64,000 nucleotides of DNA from Kocuria dechangensis (GTDB lineage Bacteria > Actinomycetota > Actinomycetes > Actinomycetales > Micrococcaceae). The notes beneath the pieces were generated by a model. That model was not told the origin of the DNA and did no database searches. It was given only the letters and a program-made list of their open reading frames with translations. The stretch is taken from the NCBI RefSeq assembly GCF_014636775.1, contig NZ_BMEQ01000002.1, positions 186,001 to 250,000 on the forward strand, read 5' to 3'. The position numbers were made by a program, and so were the translations under genes. Positions 15,448-23,339 of this stretch are shown here, in pieces (positions within the stretch are counted from its first letter, which is position 1; each line of letters begins with the position of its first letter).

Positions 15448-15972
15448 TCAGTCCTGGCCCATCGACGCCGCCCACTGCGCGACGCGGGCGGCGCTCTCCT
15501 CGTCGGAGAGGTCCTCGACGCGCGTCATGATCGACCACCGCACCCCGAAGGGGTCGCGGATGCTCGCGTACCGGTCGCCGGAGACGAAGTCGGTGGCCGG
15601 CTCCCGCACCGTGGCCCCCGCGTCGACGGCGCGGGCCACCACGTCGTCGACGTCCGGGACGTAGAGGCCCAGGGAGTAGCAGTCGTCCTCGCCCGCGGGC
15701 GGGGGCACCAGGTGGAAGGCGGGATTGGCCTCGCCGACCTGGAGCCGACCCCGGCCGAGGTCGAGGGTCGCGTGGACGACGACGGGCGTCCCGTCGGGCC
15801 CCGGCATGTCGGTCCGGTCCACCAGGGTGGCGCCGAGGACGCGGCCGTAGAAGTCGAGGGCGCCGGCGGCGTCCACGACGGCGATGAACGGGGTGAGGGA
15901 CGTGAACCCGTGCGGCGTCCCCTCGGTGGTGTGGGCTCCGGTGACGCCACGGGCGCTGCGCTGTGTGCTCAT
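15448..15972 (-). CDS. VOC family protein (glyoxalase/PhnB-like)
   Basis: 174 residues with one pair of beta-alpha-beta-beta-beta modules. 'LTPFIAVVDAAGALDFYGRVLGA' near residues 26-48 and 'VADAVDAGATVREPATDFVSGDRYASIRDPFG'-type sequence in the second half match PhnB-like vicinal-oxygen-chelate proteins. 'RDPFGVRWSI' is the usual C-terminal strand. The N-terminal 20 residues are an extra tail. It is a single gene, divergent from the methyltransferase and convergent with the sulfotransferase. The substrate and metal dependence are not evident; VOC members include glyoxalases, dioxygenases and antibiotic-binding proteins. Confidence 0.78.
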   Translation of the reverse strand: MSTQRSARGVTGAHTTEGTPHGFTSLTPFIAVVDAAGALDFYGRVLGATLVDRTDMPGPDGTPVVVHATLDLGRGRLQVGEANPAFHLVPPPAGEDDCYSLGLYVPDVDDVVARAVDAGATVREPATDFVSGDRYASIRDPFGVRWSIMTRVEDLSDEESAARVAQWAASMGQD

Positions 15973-16045
15973 GCCCCGAGCCTAGGGAACCGTGCGGGCC
16001 CGGTCTTGAAGATTTCCGCCATGGGCAGCGCGGTCCCCGACGGCC

Positions 16046-16051
16046 TACCGT
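16046..16051 (+). promoter_or_regulatory. -10 element of a probable leaderless promoter
   Basis: TACCGT ends 7 nt before the methyltransferase ATG at 16059, and no Shine-Dalgarno sequence is seen. This fits a transcript starting at or next to the ATG. Confidence 0.5.
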
Positions 16052-16058
16052 GGCGGGT

Positions 16059-17081
16059 ATGAAGGCCAGGGTGGTGGCGCGACTGATCCGGGCCGGCAGC
16101 GCGCGCGTGCGGTGGCGGGCGGTCCGTGACGGGCAGGCGGCCGTGCGGGTCGCCGCGGTGGCCGCCGGGCTCCGCACAGGGGTGCTGGTCCTGCTCGACG
16201 CGCTGCCCGACACCACCGCGGGTCTTGCCCGCCGGGGAGGCTGGGCCGAGGAGCCTCTGCTCGAGGCGTTCCTGAGGATGCTGTCCGCGCTGGGACTGGT
16301 CCACGCCGCGCAGGGGCGGTGGCACCTGACCCGGCAGGGGCGGGCGGTGCTGGCCGACGACGTGGTGCGCTCCTCCTACCAGGCGTTCTCCGGCTACCAC
16401 AGCGGCCTCTACCGGGACCTGGAACGGCAGCTGACCGGCGGGGCGCCGCGCCGCGACGTCGTCGACCACGGAGAACTGATCGCCCGCCTGTCGCAGGCGA
16501 TGGACCCGTTCGTGACCGAGATCCTCACCGCGCACCTGCGCGAGCACCGGCCGCGGCGGATCATCGACGTGGGCTGCGGGACGGGGGGACTCCTGGCGCA
16601 CATGCTGCAGGTGGCGCCGGAGGCCCGGGGTGTGGGGATCGAGCAGGACCCTGCCGCCGCGGCGCTGGCCCGTGCCACGCTGGCCGACCACGCCGTGGCC
16701 GACCGCGCCCGGGTCGTCGAGGGCGACGCCTTCCGGGTGCTGGGGAGTCTCGAGGGAGAGGCCGACTGGGTCCTGGTCGCCAACATGCTCTACTACCTTC
16801 CCCCCGAGGAGCAGGTCGCGCTGCTGCGGGCGGTGGCCGCGAGGCTCCGGCCCGGTGGCGCCGTGCTGGTGATCAGCACCGTGCTCACCGACTCGATGTT
16901 CAGCAGGCACTTCGACCTGCTCCTGCGCGCCCAGCAGGGCCGGATGGCACTGCCCGCGGTCCCGGACCTCACCGCCCGCCTCCGGGCTGTCGGGCTGACG
17001 CCGGGCACGGTCCTGCGGATCGCCCCGGGGCAGCCGGTGATCGCCGTCGTGGCGACCCGGCCCGGGGGACGGGGCCGGTGA
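16059..17081 (+). CDS. SAM-dependent methyltransferase with N-terminal winged-helix-like domain
   Basis: 340 residues. The N-terminal part (about 1-110, including 'GLARRGGWAEEPLLEAFLRMLSALGLV') resembles the dimerisation/winged-helix region of O-methyltransferase-type enzymes. The SAM motif 'IIDVGCGTGGLLAHML' is near residues 168-183, the acidic residue after beta-2 is in 'GVGIEQDP', and 'LVANMLYYLPPEEQ' follows as motif IV/V. The product class (small-molecule O- or C-methylation) is unknown. Its stop overlaps the GTG of the AraC regulator by 4 bp, so the two form an operon. Confidence 0.8.
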   Translation: MKARVVARLIRAGSARVRWRAVRDGQAAVRVAAVAAGLRTGVLVLLDALPDTTAGLARRGGWAEEPLLEAFLRMLSALGLVHAAQGRWHLTRQGRAVLADDVVRSSYQAFSGYHSGLYRDLERQLTGGAPRRDVVDHGELIARLSQAMDPFVTEILTAHLREHRPRRIIDVGCGTGGLLAHMLQVAPEARGVGIEQDPAAAALARATLADHAVADRARVVEGDAFRVLGSLEGEADWVLVANMLYYLPPEEQVALLRAVAARLRPGGAVLVISTVLTDSMFSRHFDLLLRAQQGRMALPAVPDLTARLRAVGLTPGTVLRIAPGQPVIAVVATRPGGRGR

Positions 17082-17926
17082 CGGGGCCGGACGGGTCGCG
17101 GGGCGGACCCCGCGGTCCCGCCCCCGGACCGCCGCCCACCACGCGGGGCCACCTCACCCCGGGACCGCGGGCCACGGTCGTGCGCCTCCCCGCGCCCGAC
17201 GACGTCGCCCACCTCGTCCGGCAGCTGTGGATCCCCGAGTGGGATCTGCCGGCGGGGGAGCGGGTCGAGCAGCTGGTGCTCGGCTACCCGGCGAGCAACG
17301 TGGTGGTCGAGCCGGCGGGCGTGGCGCTGCATGGGCCCACGACCCGCGCGTCCACCCGGGTGCTGACCGGGCGGGGCTGGGCGGTGGGCGCGCTGCTGCG
17401 GCCGGCGGGGGTCCTGCTGTTCACGGACCGCCCCGCGGAACTGCTCGACCGCTCGGCCCCGCTCGACGTCCCCGGCCTGCTCCGGGAGGTCACACGGACC
17501 ATGGAGTCCACCGCCCCCGAGCTCCGGCACGAGCGGGCCGCCCGCCTGCTGCTCGACCACGTCCGGGGACTGGCGGCGGCGGTGCCCCCGGAGGCGGCCC
17601 GGGACGGCGCGGTGGCCAACCGCATGGTGGACCTTGTCGAGTCGGGCGCCGGCCTCCGCGCGCCGGGGGACCTGGCCCGGGAGCTGCACGTGTCCGAGCG
17701 GACGCTCCAGCGGCTCGCGGCCCGGTTCGTCGGGATGCCGCCGCAGCTGCTGCTGCGCCGCCGGCGCCTCCAGGAGGCGGCCGAGCGGGTGCGCGCGGAC
17801 CCCGCGGCGGATCTCGGGGCGCTCGCCGCGGACCTGGGCTTCGCGGACCAGGCCCACCTCACGCGGGAGTTCCGCTCGGTGCTGGGCGCGACCCCGCGCG
17901 GTTACGGCCGGGCGCAGCGCGGCTGA
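17078..17926 (+). CDS. AraC family transcriptional regulator (DUF6597-type N-terminus)
   Basis: 282 residues starting at a GTG that overlaps the methyltransferase stop. The N-terminal half ('VRQLWIPEWDLP...', 'LVLGYPASNVVVEP', then 'GRGWAVGALLRPAG') matches the AraC subgroup with a DUF6597-like ligand domain. The C-terminal about 100 residues hold two helix-turn-helices: 'APGDLARELHVSERTLQRL' and 'LGALAADLGFADQAHLTREF', ending 'LGATPRGYGR'. Translational coupling to the methyltransferase suggests a shared function or local regulation. Confidence 0.85.
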   Translation: MTGPDGSRGGPRGPAPGPPPTTRGHLTPGPRATVVRLPAPDDVAHLVRQLWIPEWDLPAGERVEQLVLGYPASNVVVEPAGVALHGPTTRASTRVLTGRGWAVGALLRPAGVLLFTDRPAELLDRSAPLDVPGLLREVTRTMESTAPELRHERAARLLLDHVRGLAAAVPPEAARDGAVANRMVDLVESGAGLRAPGDLARELHVSERTLQRLAARFVGMPPQLLLRRRRLQEAAERVRADPAADLGALAADLGFADQAHLTREFRSVLGATPRGYGRAQRG

Positions 17927-17933
17927 CGGCGAA

Positions 17934-17964
17934 CGGGGTCCCCGCCGCACGCCGGCGGGGACCC
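17934..17964. terminator. Bidirectional terminator hairpin
   Basis: GGGGTCCCCGCCG (17934-17946) and CGGCGGGGACCCC (17952-17964) form a 13-bp stem with a CACGC loop, between the convergent AraC and rhodanese genes. Confidence 0.75.
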
Positions 17965-18005
17965 CGGCGGCACGGTGGACGTCGCGGTGGAGGTCGCAGC
18001 GGTGA

Positions 18006-18377
18006 TCAGGCGACCGTCCCGGGCTTGCCGTTCCGGCCGACCACGCGCTCGCCGGCGCGCTGCCAGGCGGTCATGCCGCCGCGGAGGCTGGCGACCCGGA
18101 AGCCGGCGTCCGCCAGCTGGTTCGCGGCCCGCGCGGAGCGGGCCCCGGACCGGCAGACCGTGACGATCTGACGGTCCTTGCTGAGCTCGCGCTGCCGGGT
18201 GCCGAGGGTGTCCAGCGGGATGTGCCGGGCGGCGGGGGCGTGGCCGGCCCGGTACTCCTGGCTGGTGCGGACGTCGACGAGCACGGCGCCGTCCTTCAGG
18301 AGCTCCTGGGCGCGCTCCACGTCCACGGTCTCGAAGGAGCTGCCGGATCCGCCGAACAGGCGGCTGAGGAGACCCAT
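18006..18377 (-). CDS. Rhodanese-like sulfurtransferase (single domain)
   Basis: 123 residues: a short N-terminal tail 'MGLLSRLFGGSG' and one rhodanese domain with the active-site loop 'VCRSGARSA' (Cys in CRSGAR near residue 84). It would carry a persulfide and move sulfane sulfur. It lies 4 bp after the first rhodanese gene and shares its promoter, with a CstR/CsoR-type operator upstream. The short tail is amphipathic and could tether the protein to the membrane or a partner; that is inference. Confidence 0.88.
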   Translation of the reverse strand: MGLLSRLFGGSGSSFETVDVERAQELLKDGAVLVDVRTSQEYRAGHAPAARHIPLDTLGTRQRELSKDRQIVTVCRSGARSARAANQLADAGFRVASLRGGMTAWQRAGERVVGRNGKPGTVA

Positions 18378-18381
18378 CGGC

Positions 18382-18702
18382 TCAGCGCTTCGCGGTGCCG
18401 GCGGGAGTGGTGATCGGGTGGCCCGCGCGGTACCACTCGTTGATCCCGCCGAGGACGTTGACGACGTCGAAGCCCTGGCCCTCGAGGAACGAGGCGGCCT
18501 GGGCGCTGCGCCCGCCCGCGGCGCACATGACGTGCACGGGGTGCGCGGCGGGGACGTCGCCGAGGGAGGTGGTGAGGCGGGAGAGCGGCACGTTCCGGGC
18601 GCCCTCGACACGGGCCTCGGCGAACTCGTCCTCCTCGCGGACGTCGAGGACCACGGCGTTCTCGCCCAGGGCGGCGAGCTCGTCCACGCTGATGCTCTTC
18701 AT
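18382..18702 (-). CDS. Rhodanese-like sulfurtransferase
   Basis: 106 residues, a minimal rhodanese domain with active-site loop 'VMCAAGGRSAQAA' (Cys near residue 69) and the start motif 'ISVDELAALGENAVVLDVRE'. AAAGGAC precedes the ATG. It is the first gene of a two-rhodanese operon with a perfect ATACCCC-type palindrome 51 bp upstream. The pair is expected to handle sulfane sulfur/persulfide stress, as in cst-type operons; no persulfide dioxygenase is adjacent. Confidence 0.88.
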   Translation of the reverse strand: MKSISVDELAALGENAVVLDVREEDEFAEARVEGARNVPLSRLTTSLGDVPAAHPVHVMCAAGGRSAQAASFLEGQGFDVVNVLGGINEWYRAGHPITTPAGTAKR

Positions 18703-18752
18703 GGGGATGTCCTTTCGTGGGCCCCGGCGGTCCCGGGGTCTCTGGGCTTCAG

Positions 18753-18770
18753 AATACCCCAGGGGGTATT
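18753..18770. promoter_or_regulatory. CstR/CsoR-type operator before the rhodanese pair
   Basis: AATACCCC-AG-GGGGTATT is a perfect 8-bp palindrome with a 2-bp centre. G/C tracts flanked by ATA/TAT are the hallmark of CsoR-family sites (Cu(I)-sensing CsoR or persulfide-sensing CstR). Because the genes are sulfurtransferases, CstR is the likelier regulator. The regulator gene itself is not in the window. Confidence 0.75.
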
Positions 18771-18919
18771 TTTCCGCCAGGGTCCCGGAGGCGGCCCGGG
18801 AGCGATCGACGGCCGACGGCGGGGCCCGTGTGAGCGAGCAGACACCCCTGCGGCAAATAACCGGCGCCCGTCCGCCGTTGAGGAGAGCAGAACCCAGTTC
18901 CCTGACGAAAGGACGGCCC

Positions 18920-20038
18920 GTGCCGACCTCCCCCCTGACCACCCCGCTCACCGTCGGCTCCCTGGAGCTGCCGAACCGTCTCGTGATGGCGCCGCTCACC
19001 CGGATGCGCTCGGGCCGTGACGGCGTCCCCGGCGACCTCAACGTCGAGCACTACGCCCAGCGCGCCTCGATGGGCCTGATCGTCACCGAGGGCACGTACC
19101 CCGACGCGGTGGGGCAGGGCTACGCCTACCAGCCCGGCATCGTCACGCCCGAGCAGGTCGAGGGCTGGCGGCGGGTGGCGGACGCCGTGCACGCCGGCGG
19201 CGGGCGGATCTTCATGCAGGTCATGCACGCGGGCCGCGTCTCCCACGCCGAGGTCAACGGCGGCTCCCAGCCGGTCGCGCCGAGCGCGGTCGCGATCGAG
19301 GCCGAGGTGCACACCTACAGCGGCAAGCACCCCCTGCCGGTCCCGCACGCGCTGACCGCCGATGAGCTGCCCGGCGTGGTCGAGTCCTTCGTGCGGGCGT
19401 CCCGCAACGCGGTCGAGGCCGGCCTGGACGGCGTGGAGATCCACGGCGCCAACGGCTACCTGCTGCACGAGTTCCTCGCCCCGGGCGCCAACCAGCGCAC
19501 CGACGAGTACGGCGGCTCCCCGGAGAACCGGGCCCGTTTCGTGGTGGAGGTCGTCCGGGCCGTGGCCGAGGCGATCGGGGTGGAGAAGGTGGGCCTCCGC
19601 GTCTCGCCCGAGCACAACGTCCAGGACGCGTGGGAGCTCGACCACGAGGACGTCATGGCCACCTACACGGCCCTGGTCGACGGTCTCGCCGACCTGGACC
19701 TGGCCTACCTCTCCGTCCTGCACCGCGAGCCGGAGGGCGAGCTCGTGCAGGGCCTGCGCCTCGCCTTCGGCGGCGCGTTCCTCGTCAACAGCGGCTTCGG
19801 GACCCCCACCAGCCGCGAGGAGAGCGTGCGGCTGCTCGAGGAGAACGTGACGGACGGCGTCGTCGTCGGCCGTCCGGCGCTCGCGAACCCGGACCTGGTC
19901 CGCCGCTGGGCGGAAGGCCTCCCGGAGAACCAGCCCGACCCCCGGACCTTCTACACGCAGGACGCCGAGGGCTACACGGACTACCCTGCCTACGAGGCCC
20001 CCGCCGGACCCGGCGCGGAGGCCGCCGCCCAGCACTGA
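18920..20038 (+). CDS. Old Yellow Enzyme family alkene reductase, copy 1
   Basis: A 372-residue FMN-dependent ene-reductase (TIM barrel). 'NRLVMAPLTRMRSG' at the N-terminus, 'HAGRVSH', 'EIHGANGYLLHEFLAP' and 'RTDEYGGSPENRARF' are family signatures, and the Tyr in the region 'GYLLHEFL' belongs to the active site. GTG was chosen because GAAAGGAC sits about 8 nt before it. It is followed 8 bp later by a close paralog, so this is a tandem duplication. The likely role is reduction of alpha,beta-unsaturated carbonyls or nitro compounds in detoxification. Confidence 0.92.
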   Translation: MPTSPLTTPLTVGSLELPNRLVMAPLTRMRSGRDGVPGDLNVEHYAQRASMGLIVTEGTYPDAVGQGYAYQPGIVTPEQVEGWRRVADAVHAGGGRIFMQVMHAGRVSHAEVNGGSQPVAPSAVAIEAEVHTYSGKHPLPVPHALTADELPGVVESFVRASRNAVEAGLDGVEIHGANGYLLHEFLAPGANQRTDEYGGSPENRARFVVEVVRAVAEAIGVEKVGLRVSPEHNVQDAWELDHEDVMATYTALVDGLADLDLAYLSVLHREPEGELVQGLRLAFGGAFLVNSGFGTPTSREESVRLLEENVTDGVVVGRPALANPDLVRRWAEGLPENQPDPRTFYTQDAEGYTDYPAYEAPAGPGAEAAAQH

Positions 20039-20046
20039 GGAGACCG

Positions 20047-21126
20047 ATGAGCACGCTGTTCACCCCGTTGACCGTCGGCGGCCTCGAGCTGCCCAACCGT
20101 GTGGTCATGGCGCCGCTGACGCGCGTGCGCTCGGGCCGTGCGGGGGTGCCCGGCGACCTCAACGTCGAGTACTACGCGCAGCGCGCGTCGGTGGGCCTGA
20201 TCGTCACCGAGGGCACCTATCCCTCGGTGACGGGCCAGGCCTTCGCGTACCAGCCGGGCATCGAGACGCCCGAGCAGGTCGCGGGCTGGCGCCGCGTGGC
20301 GGAGGCCGTGCACGCCGGCGGCGGGCGGATCTTCATGCAGGTCATGCACGGCGGGCGGATCTCGCACCCCGCCTTCAACGGCGGCGTCCGGCCGGTCGCG
20401 CCGAGCGCGGTCGCGGCCGACCAGCAGACCCGCACGTACGAGGGCAAGGAGCCCCTGCCGGTCCCGCGCGCGCTGACCGCCGAGGAGCTGCCCGGGATCG
20501 TCGACGAGTTCGTGCGGGCGTCCCGCAACGCGGTCGAGGCCGGCCTGGACGGCGTGGAGCTCCACGGCGCCAACGGCTACCTGCTGCACCAGTTCCTGGC
20601 GCCCTCGGCGAACCGGCGCACCGACGAGTACGGCGGCTCCCCGGAGAACCGGGCCCGGTTCGTGGTCGAGGTCGTGCGGGCCGTGGCCGGCGCGATCGGG
20701 GCGGAGCGGGTCGGCCTGCGGATCTCGCCGGAGCACAACATCCAGGGGGCGGTCGAGGAGGACCACGACGACGTCGTGGCGACCTACGGCGTGCTCCTGG
20801 ACGGCCTCGCCGACCTGGGACCGGCCTACCTCTCGGTGCTCCACGACGACCTGGAGGGCGCGTTCGTCCAGGGGCTGCGGTCCCGGTTCGGCGGGCCGTT
20901 CCTCGCGAACCGGGGCCGCAGGTGGGGCGAGATGGACCTCGCCGAGGCCCGGCGCCTGGTCGACGGGGGCCTGGCGGACGCCGTGGTCGTGGGCCGGGCG
21001 GTCATCGCCAACCCCGACCTCGTGCGGCGCTGGCAGGAGGGCCTGCCGCTCACCCCGGCGGACCCGGCCACGTTCTACACCCAGGGCGCGGAGGGCTACA
21101 CGGACTACCCGTTCGCACGCGTCTGA
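20047..21126 (+). CDS. Old Yellow Enzyme family alkene reductase, copy 2
   Basis: 359 residues, strongly similar to the preceding gene through the whole N-terminal two thirds (e.g. 'HGANGYLLHQFLAP', 'RTDEYGGSPENRARF'). It differs most after about residue 265, where 'LANRGRRWGEMDLAEARRLV' replaces the copy-1 sequence. GAGGAG lies 5 nt before the ATG. Co-transcription with copy 1 is near certain. The divergence around the substrate and FMN phosphate region suggests a different substrate range. Confidence 0.92.
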   Translation: MSTLFTPLTVGGLELPNRVVMAPLTRVRSGRAGVPGDLNVEYYAQRASVGLIVTEGTYPSVTGQAFAYQPGIETPEQVAGWRRVAEAVHAGGGRIFMQVMHGGRISHPAFNGGVRPVAPSAVAADQQTRTYEGKEPLPVPRALTAEELPGIVDEFVRASRNAVEAGLDGVELHGANGYLLHQFLAPSANRRTDEYGGSPENRARFVVEVVRAVAGAIGAERVGLRISPEHNIQGAVEEDHDDVVATYGVLLDGLADLGPAYLSVLHDDLEGAFVQGLRSRFGGPFLANRGRRWGEMDLAEARRLVDGGLADAVVVGRAVIANPDLVRRWQEGLPLTPADPATFYTQGAEGYTDYPFARV

Positions 21127-21172
21127 TCGCCGCCGGAGGGCGCCGGCCGAGCGCGCCGACCCAGTGCGCCGG

Positions 21173-21622
21173 TCAGCGCCCGCCGGTGGCGCAGCAGGCG
21201 CTGTCGCCGCCCACCTGGTTCATCTCGAGACCGGTCCGGCCCTCCAGGTCCGGGCGGGCGTCGGCCGTGACGGTGTAGATCTCCCACGGCTCGTCGCCGG
21301 GGCCGGTGACCCAGACCTTGTCCTGCACCGCGTAGCAGCAGGTGGTCTGCGCCTCCGGGCGGGTGGCCATCCCGGCGTCGGCCAGGCGGTGGGCGGCCGC
21401 GTCGACGAGCTCGGTGCTCTCGACCTCCACGCCGAGGTGGTCCATGCGCGTCTCATCGCCCGGCTCGCCCTCCAGCAGGACGAGCTTCAGCGGGGGCTCG
21501 GCGATGGCGAAGTTGGCGTAGCCCGGGCGGCGCTTGGCCGGGGTCGTGTTGAACAGCCTGGAGTAGAACTCGATGGAGCTCTCGAGGTCGGCGACGCGCA
21601 GGGCGAGCTGGACTCTGGACAT
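21173..21622 (-). CDS. arsI: ArsI/CadI family VOC protein (organoarsenical C-As lyase-like)
   Basis: 149 residues. 'LALRVADLESSIEFYSRLF' starts the VOC fold. The vicinal pair Cys95-Cys96 in 'TTCCYAVQDKVWV' plus 'WEIYTV' is the signature of ArsI, the Fe(II) dioxygenase that demethylates trivalent organoarsenicals, and of related CadI proteins. A further Cys pair sits near the C-terminus ('SACCATGG'), as in ArsI. AGAGGAAG lies before the ATG. No arsR, arsB/acr3, arsC or arsM is next to it, so it stands alone here. Confidence 0.8.
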   Translation of the reverse strand: MSRVQLALRVADLESSIEFYSRLFNTTPAKRRPGYANFAIAEPPLKLVLLEGEPGDETRMDHLGVEVESTELVDAAAHRLADAGMATRPEAQTTCCYAVQDKVWVTGPGDEPWEIYTVTADARPDLEGRTGLEMNQVGGDSACCATGGR

Positions 21623-21671
21623 GACTGCTTCCTCTCATCATGTGACGGCCCACCGTGGGATATAGATGACC

Positions 21672-21703
21672 GTCGATGTGTCCACGATGCCACTCACATC
21701 GAC
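21672..21703. promoter_or_regulatory. 9-bp inverted repeat upstream of arsI
   Basis: GTCGATGTG (21672-21680) and CACATCGAC (21695-21703) are perfect arms around 14 nt, 50-81 bp upstream of the ArsI start. TTGACG on the minus strand (21708-21713) lies next to it and could be a -35. It is a candidate metalloregulator operator. Confidence 0.45.
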
Positions 21704-21817
21704 ATCCGTCAATACATATGACCGGTCCCGGCCCACGACCGGACACCACTTCACGGCGCTGCAGACCCCCGGAACGGGGCGGAGCTCATCGCGCGGGCCG
21801 GCCGGCCCGGGGTCCTC

Positions 21818-22507
21818 CTACGGCTTCCGCCGGCCGCGCCGGAAGCGGGCGGGGGGCCAGTCCGGCCGGGGGAAGCGCACGTCCCACTCGCCCGCGCCGG
21901 GCAGCCGCCATCCGCGGCGGCGGGCCACGACGGTGACCGTGGCGGACGTGAGGATCGCCGCGGCCATCCCCCAGTTGGGCAGATCCAGGCTGTACAGGAC
22001 GGCCATTTCGAGGCTGCCGATCAGGGCGCCGGTCGCGTAGAGGGTGTTCCCGCCGAAGACCCGCGGGACCTGCCCCACCGCGATGTCGCGGATCATGCCG
22101 CCGCCGACCGCGGTGATCACCCCGATCATGATGGCGGGCAGCCAGTTCAGACCTGCGGCGAGAGCCTTGGAGGTGCCGGTGGCCGCCCAGCAGCCCAGGG
22201 ACAGCGCGTCGGCCACGATCAGCACCCGGTTGGTCCACTTCCCCCGCAGGTGGAGGAAGAACGCGATCACGGCTCCGGCGATCGCCGTGCTCAGGTACGC
22301 CGAGTTCGTCAGCGCCACGGGGAACCCGACCTGCAGCAGGACGTCGCGCAGCATCCCGCCGCCCAGCCCCGAGACGACGGCCAGGACCGTGAAGCCCACC
22401 AGGTCGAACTTCAGGTGCCGTGCCACCGCGCCGCCCAGGACACCGTTGGCCAGCACGCCCATCAGGTCGACGACGTCGAACAGCACCCGCGGATCCAGAT
22501 CTCCCAT
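21818..22507 (-). CDS. TRIC (trimeric intracellular cation) channel family protein
   Basis: A 229-residue membrane protein with about seven hydrophobic segments. Two internally repeated 'GLGGGMLRDVLL' and 'AVGGGMIRDIAVGQ' motifs are the GGGxxRD signature of the UPF0126/TRIC family, which forms homotrimeric K+ channels. The tail after residue 195 is basic and cytoplasmic. The ATG at 22507 has GAGG 5 nt upstream. It is divergent from the next gene across a short 103-bp gap. Confidence 0.88.
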   Translation of the reverse strand: MGDLDPRVLFDVVDLMGVLANGVLGGAVARHLKFDLVGFTVLAVVSGLGGGMLRDVLLQVGFPVALTNSAYLSTAIAGAVIAFFLHLRGKWTNRVLIVADALSLGCWAATGTSKALAAGLNWLPAIMIGVITAVGGGMIRDIAVGQVPRVFGGNTLYATGALIGSLEMAVLYSLDLPNWGMAAAILTSATVTVVARRRGWRLPGAGEWDVRFPRPDWPPARFRRGRRKP

Positions 22508-22597
22508 GACCACCTCGCCCTCGCCGCACCGACGCCCGAGGCTAGCACCCGCGCGGGCGCGGGCCTCTCCAGCGGCGCAATGCGCCGTCACCACGGG

Positions 22598-22603
22598 TAG
22601 CGT
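22598..22603 (+). promoter_or_regulatory. -10 element of a probable leaderless promoter
   Basis: TAGCGT ends 7 nt before the ATG at 22611. The GTGAGG that overlaps it is too close to serve as a good ribosome site. Confidence 0.45.
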
Positions 22604-22610
22604 GAGGCCC

Positions 22611-23330
22611 ATGAGGACCGAACTCGTCAGCGCCCTGCTCGGACGGGTGGCCGCCGCCCCGTTCGCGGTGCTCAAGCAGTTCCGGCCGCGGCGGCCCATC
22701 CACTCCGAGGGCGTGGGCCTGGACGGAGTGCTGACCCGGACGGGCGGCGGGGGCAGCGGCGTCCGGTGGATCGACGACGCCGGCCAGGAGCCCGTGCGGG
22801 CCCGCTTCTCCCGCTCCTTCGGCTTCCCCCAGGGCTGGCCGGACATCCTCGGCCTGGCCCTGCGCGTCCCGGCCCCCGCCGGGGGCGGTCCGGCGGCGGG
22901 TGCCGCGGACGTCCTGCTCGCCACCGCCGGCAGCGGCCGGCTCTCCCGCTTCGTGCCGACCTTCCACCGGCACGTCCCCGACGGCGCCCTCGCCTCCTTC
23001 ATGCCCTACCGCGGCGCGCACGGCCCCGTGCTGGTCGGCGCGCACCCGGAGCCGCGGGCGGCGCCTCTGCCCGCCCGCCCCGACCGCTTCCGGGAGTCCG
23101 TCGCGGCCGAGCCGTGGGTCCTGGGCCTCTACTGGGCCACGCCCCTCGGCCCCTGGCGGCGCTTCGGGACGGTCGAGCTCCGGCCGGGCGACCCGTTCGG
23201 CACCGACGAGCGCTTCGACCCCCTGCTCAACGTCCCGGCCGGCGCGGAGAACTACGGGTGGACCCGCCGGCTGCGCGAGCCTTCCTACACGCTGGCCCGC
23301 ACCCCTCGGGAGCGGCTGCCCCGGGCGTAG
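22611..23330 (+). CDS. Conserved hypothetical protein, catalase-like fold suspected
   Basis: 239 residues with no signal peptide. 'RPIHSEGVGLDGVLTR' (about 29-44) and 'VRARFSRSFGFPQGWPDILGLALRVP' type sequence resemble the HxKGxxxxG and (R)xSxGxxxPDxxGxAxR elements of the catalase superfamily, and 'DVLLATAGSGR' follows. The typical catalase heme-Tyr motif is not evident. It may be a heme-binding or catalase-related protein of the short, non-peroxidatic kind; this is only a resemblance. The next gene's -10 overlaps its stop codon. Confidence 0.6.
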   Translation: MRTELVSALLGRVAAAPFAVLKQFRPRRPIHSEGVGLDGVLTRTGGGGSGVRWIDDAGQEPVRARFSRSFGFPQGWPDILGLALRVPAPAGGGPAAGAADVLLATAGSGRLSRFVPTFHRHVPDGALASFMPYRGAHGPVLVGAHPEPRAAPLPARPDRFRESVAAEPWVLGLYWATPLGPWRRFGTVELRPGDPFGTDERFDPLLNVPAGAENYGWTRRLREPSYTLARTPRERLPRA

Positions 23331-23333
23331 ACT
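23328..23333 (+). promoter_or_regulatory. -10 element of a probable leaderless promoter for ogt
   Basis: TAGACT, whose TAG is also the stop codon of the upstream gene, ends 6 nt before the ogt ATG. No Shine-Dalgarno sequence is present. Confidence 0.55.
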
Positions 23334-23339
23334 CGGGAC

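Noticed and set aside
16319-17926. A 535-codon frame ending in the AraC regulator
   Set aside because: The first 253 codons are the methyltransferase read in the wrong frame. The regulator starts at the GTG at 17078.
22044-22610. An N-terminal extension of the catalase-like protein antisense to the TRIC gene
   Set aside because: Low-complexity Arg/Pro/Thr shadow; the ATG at 22611 has a properly placed -10 element.
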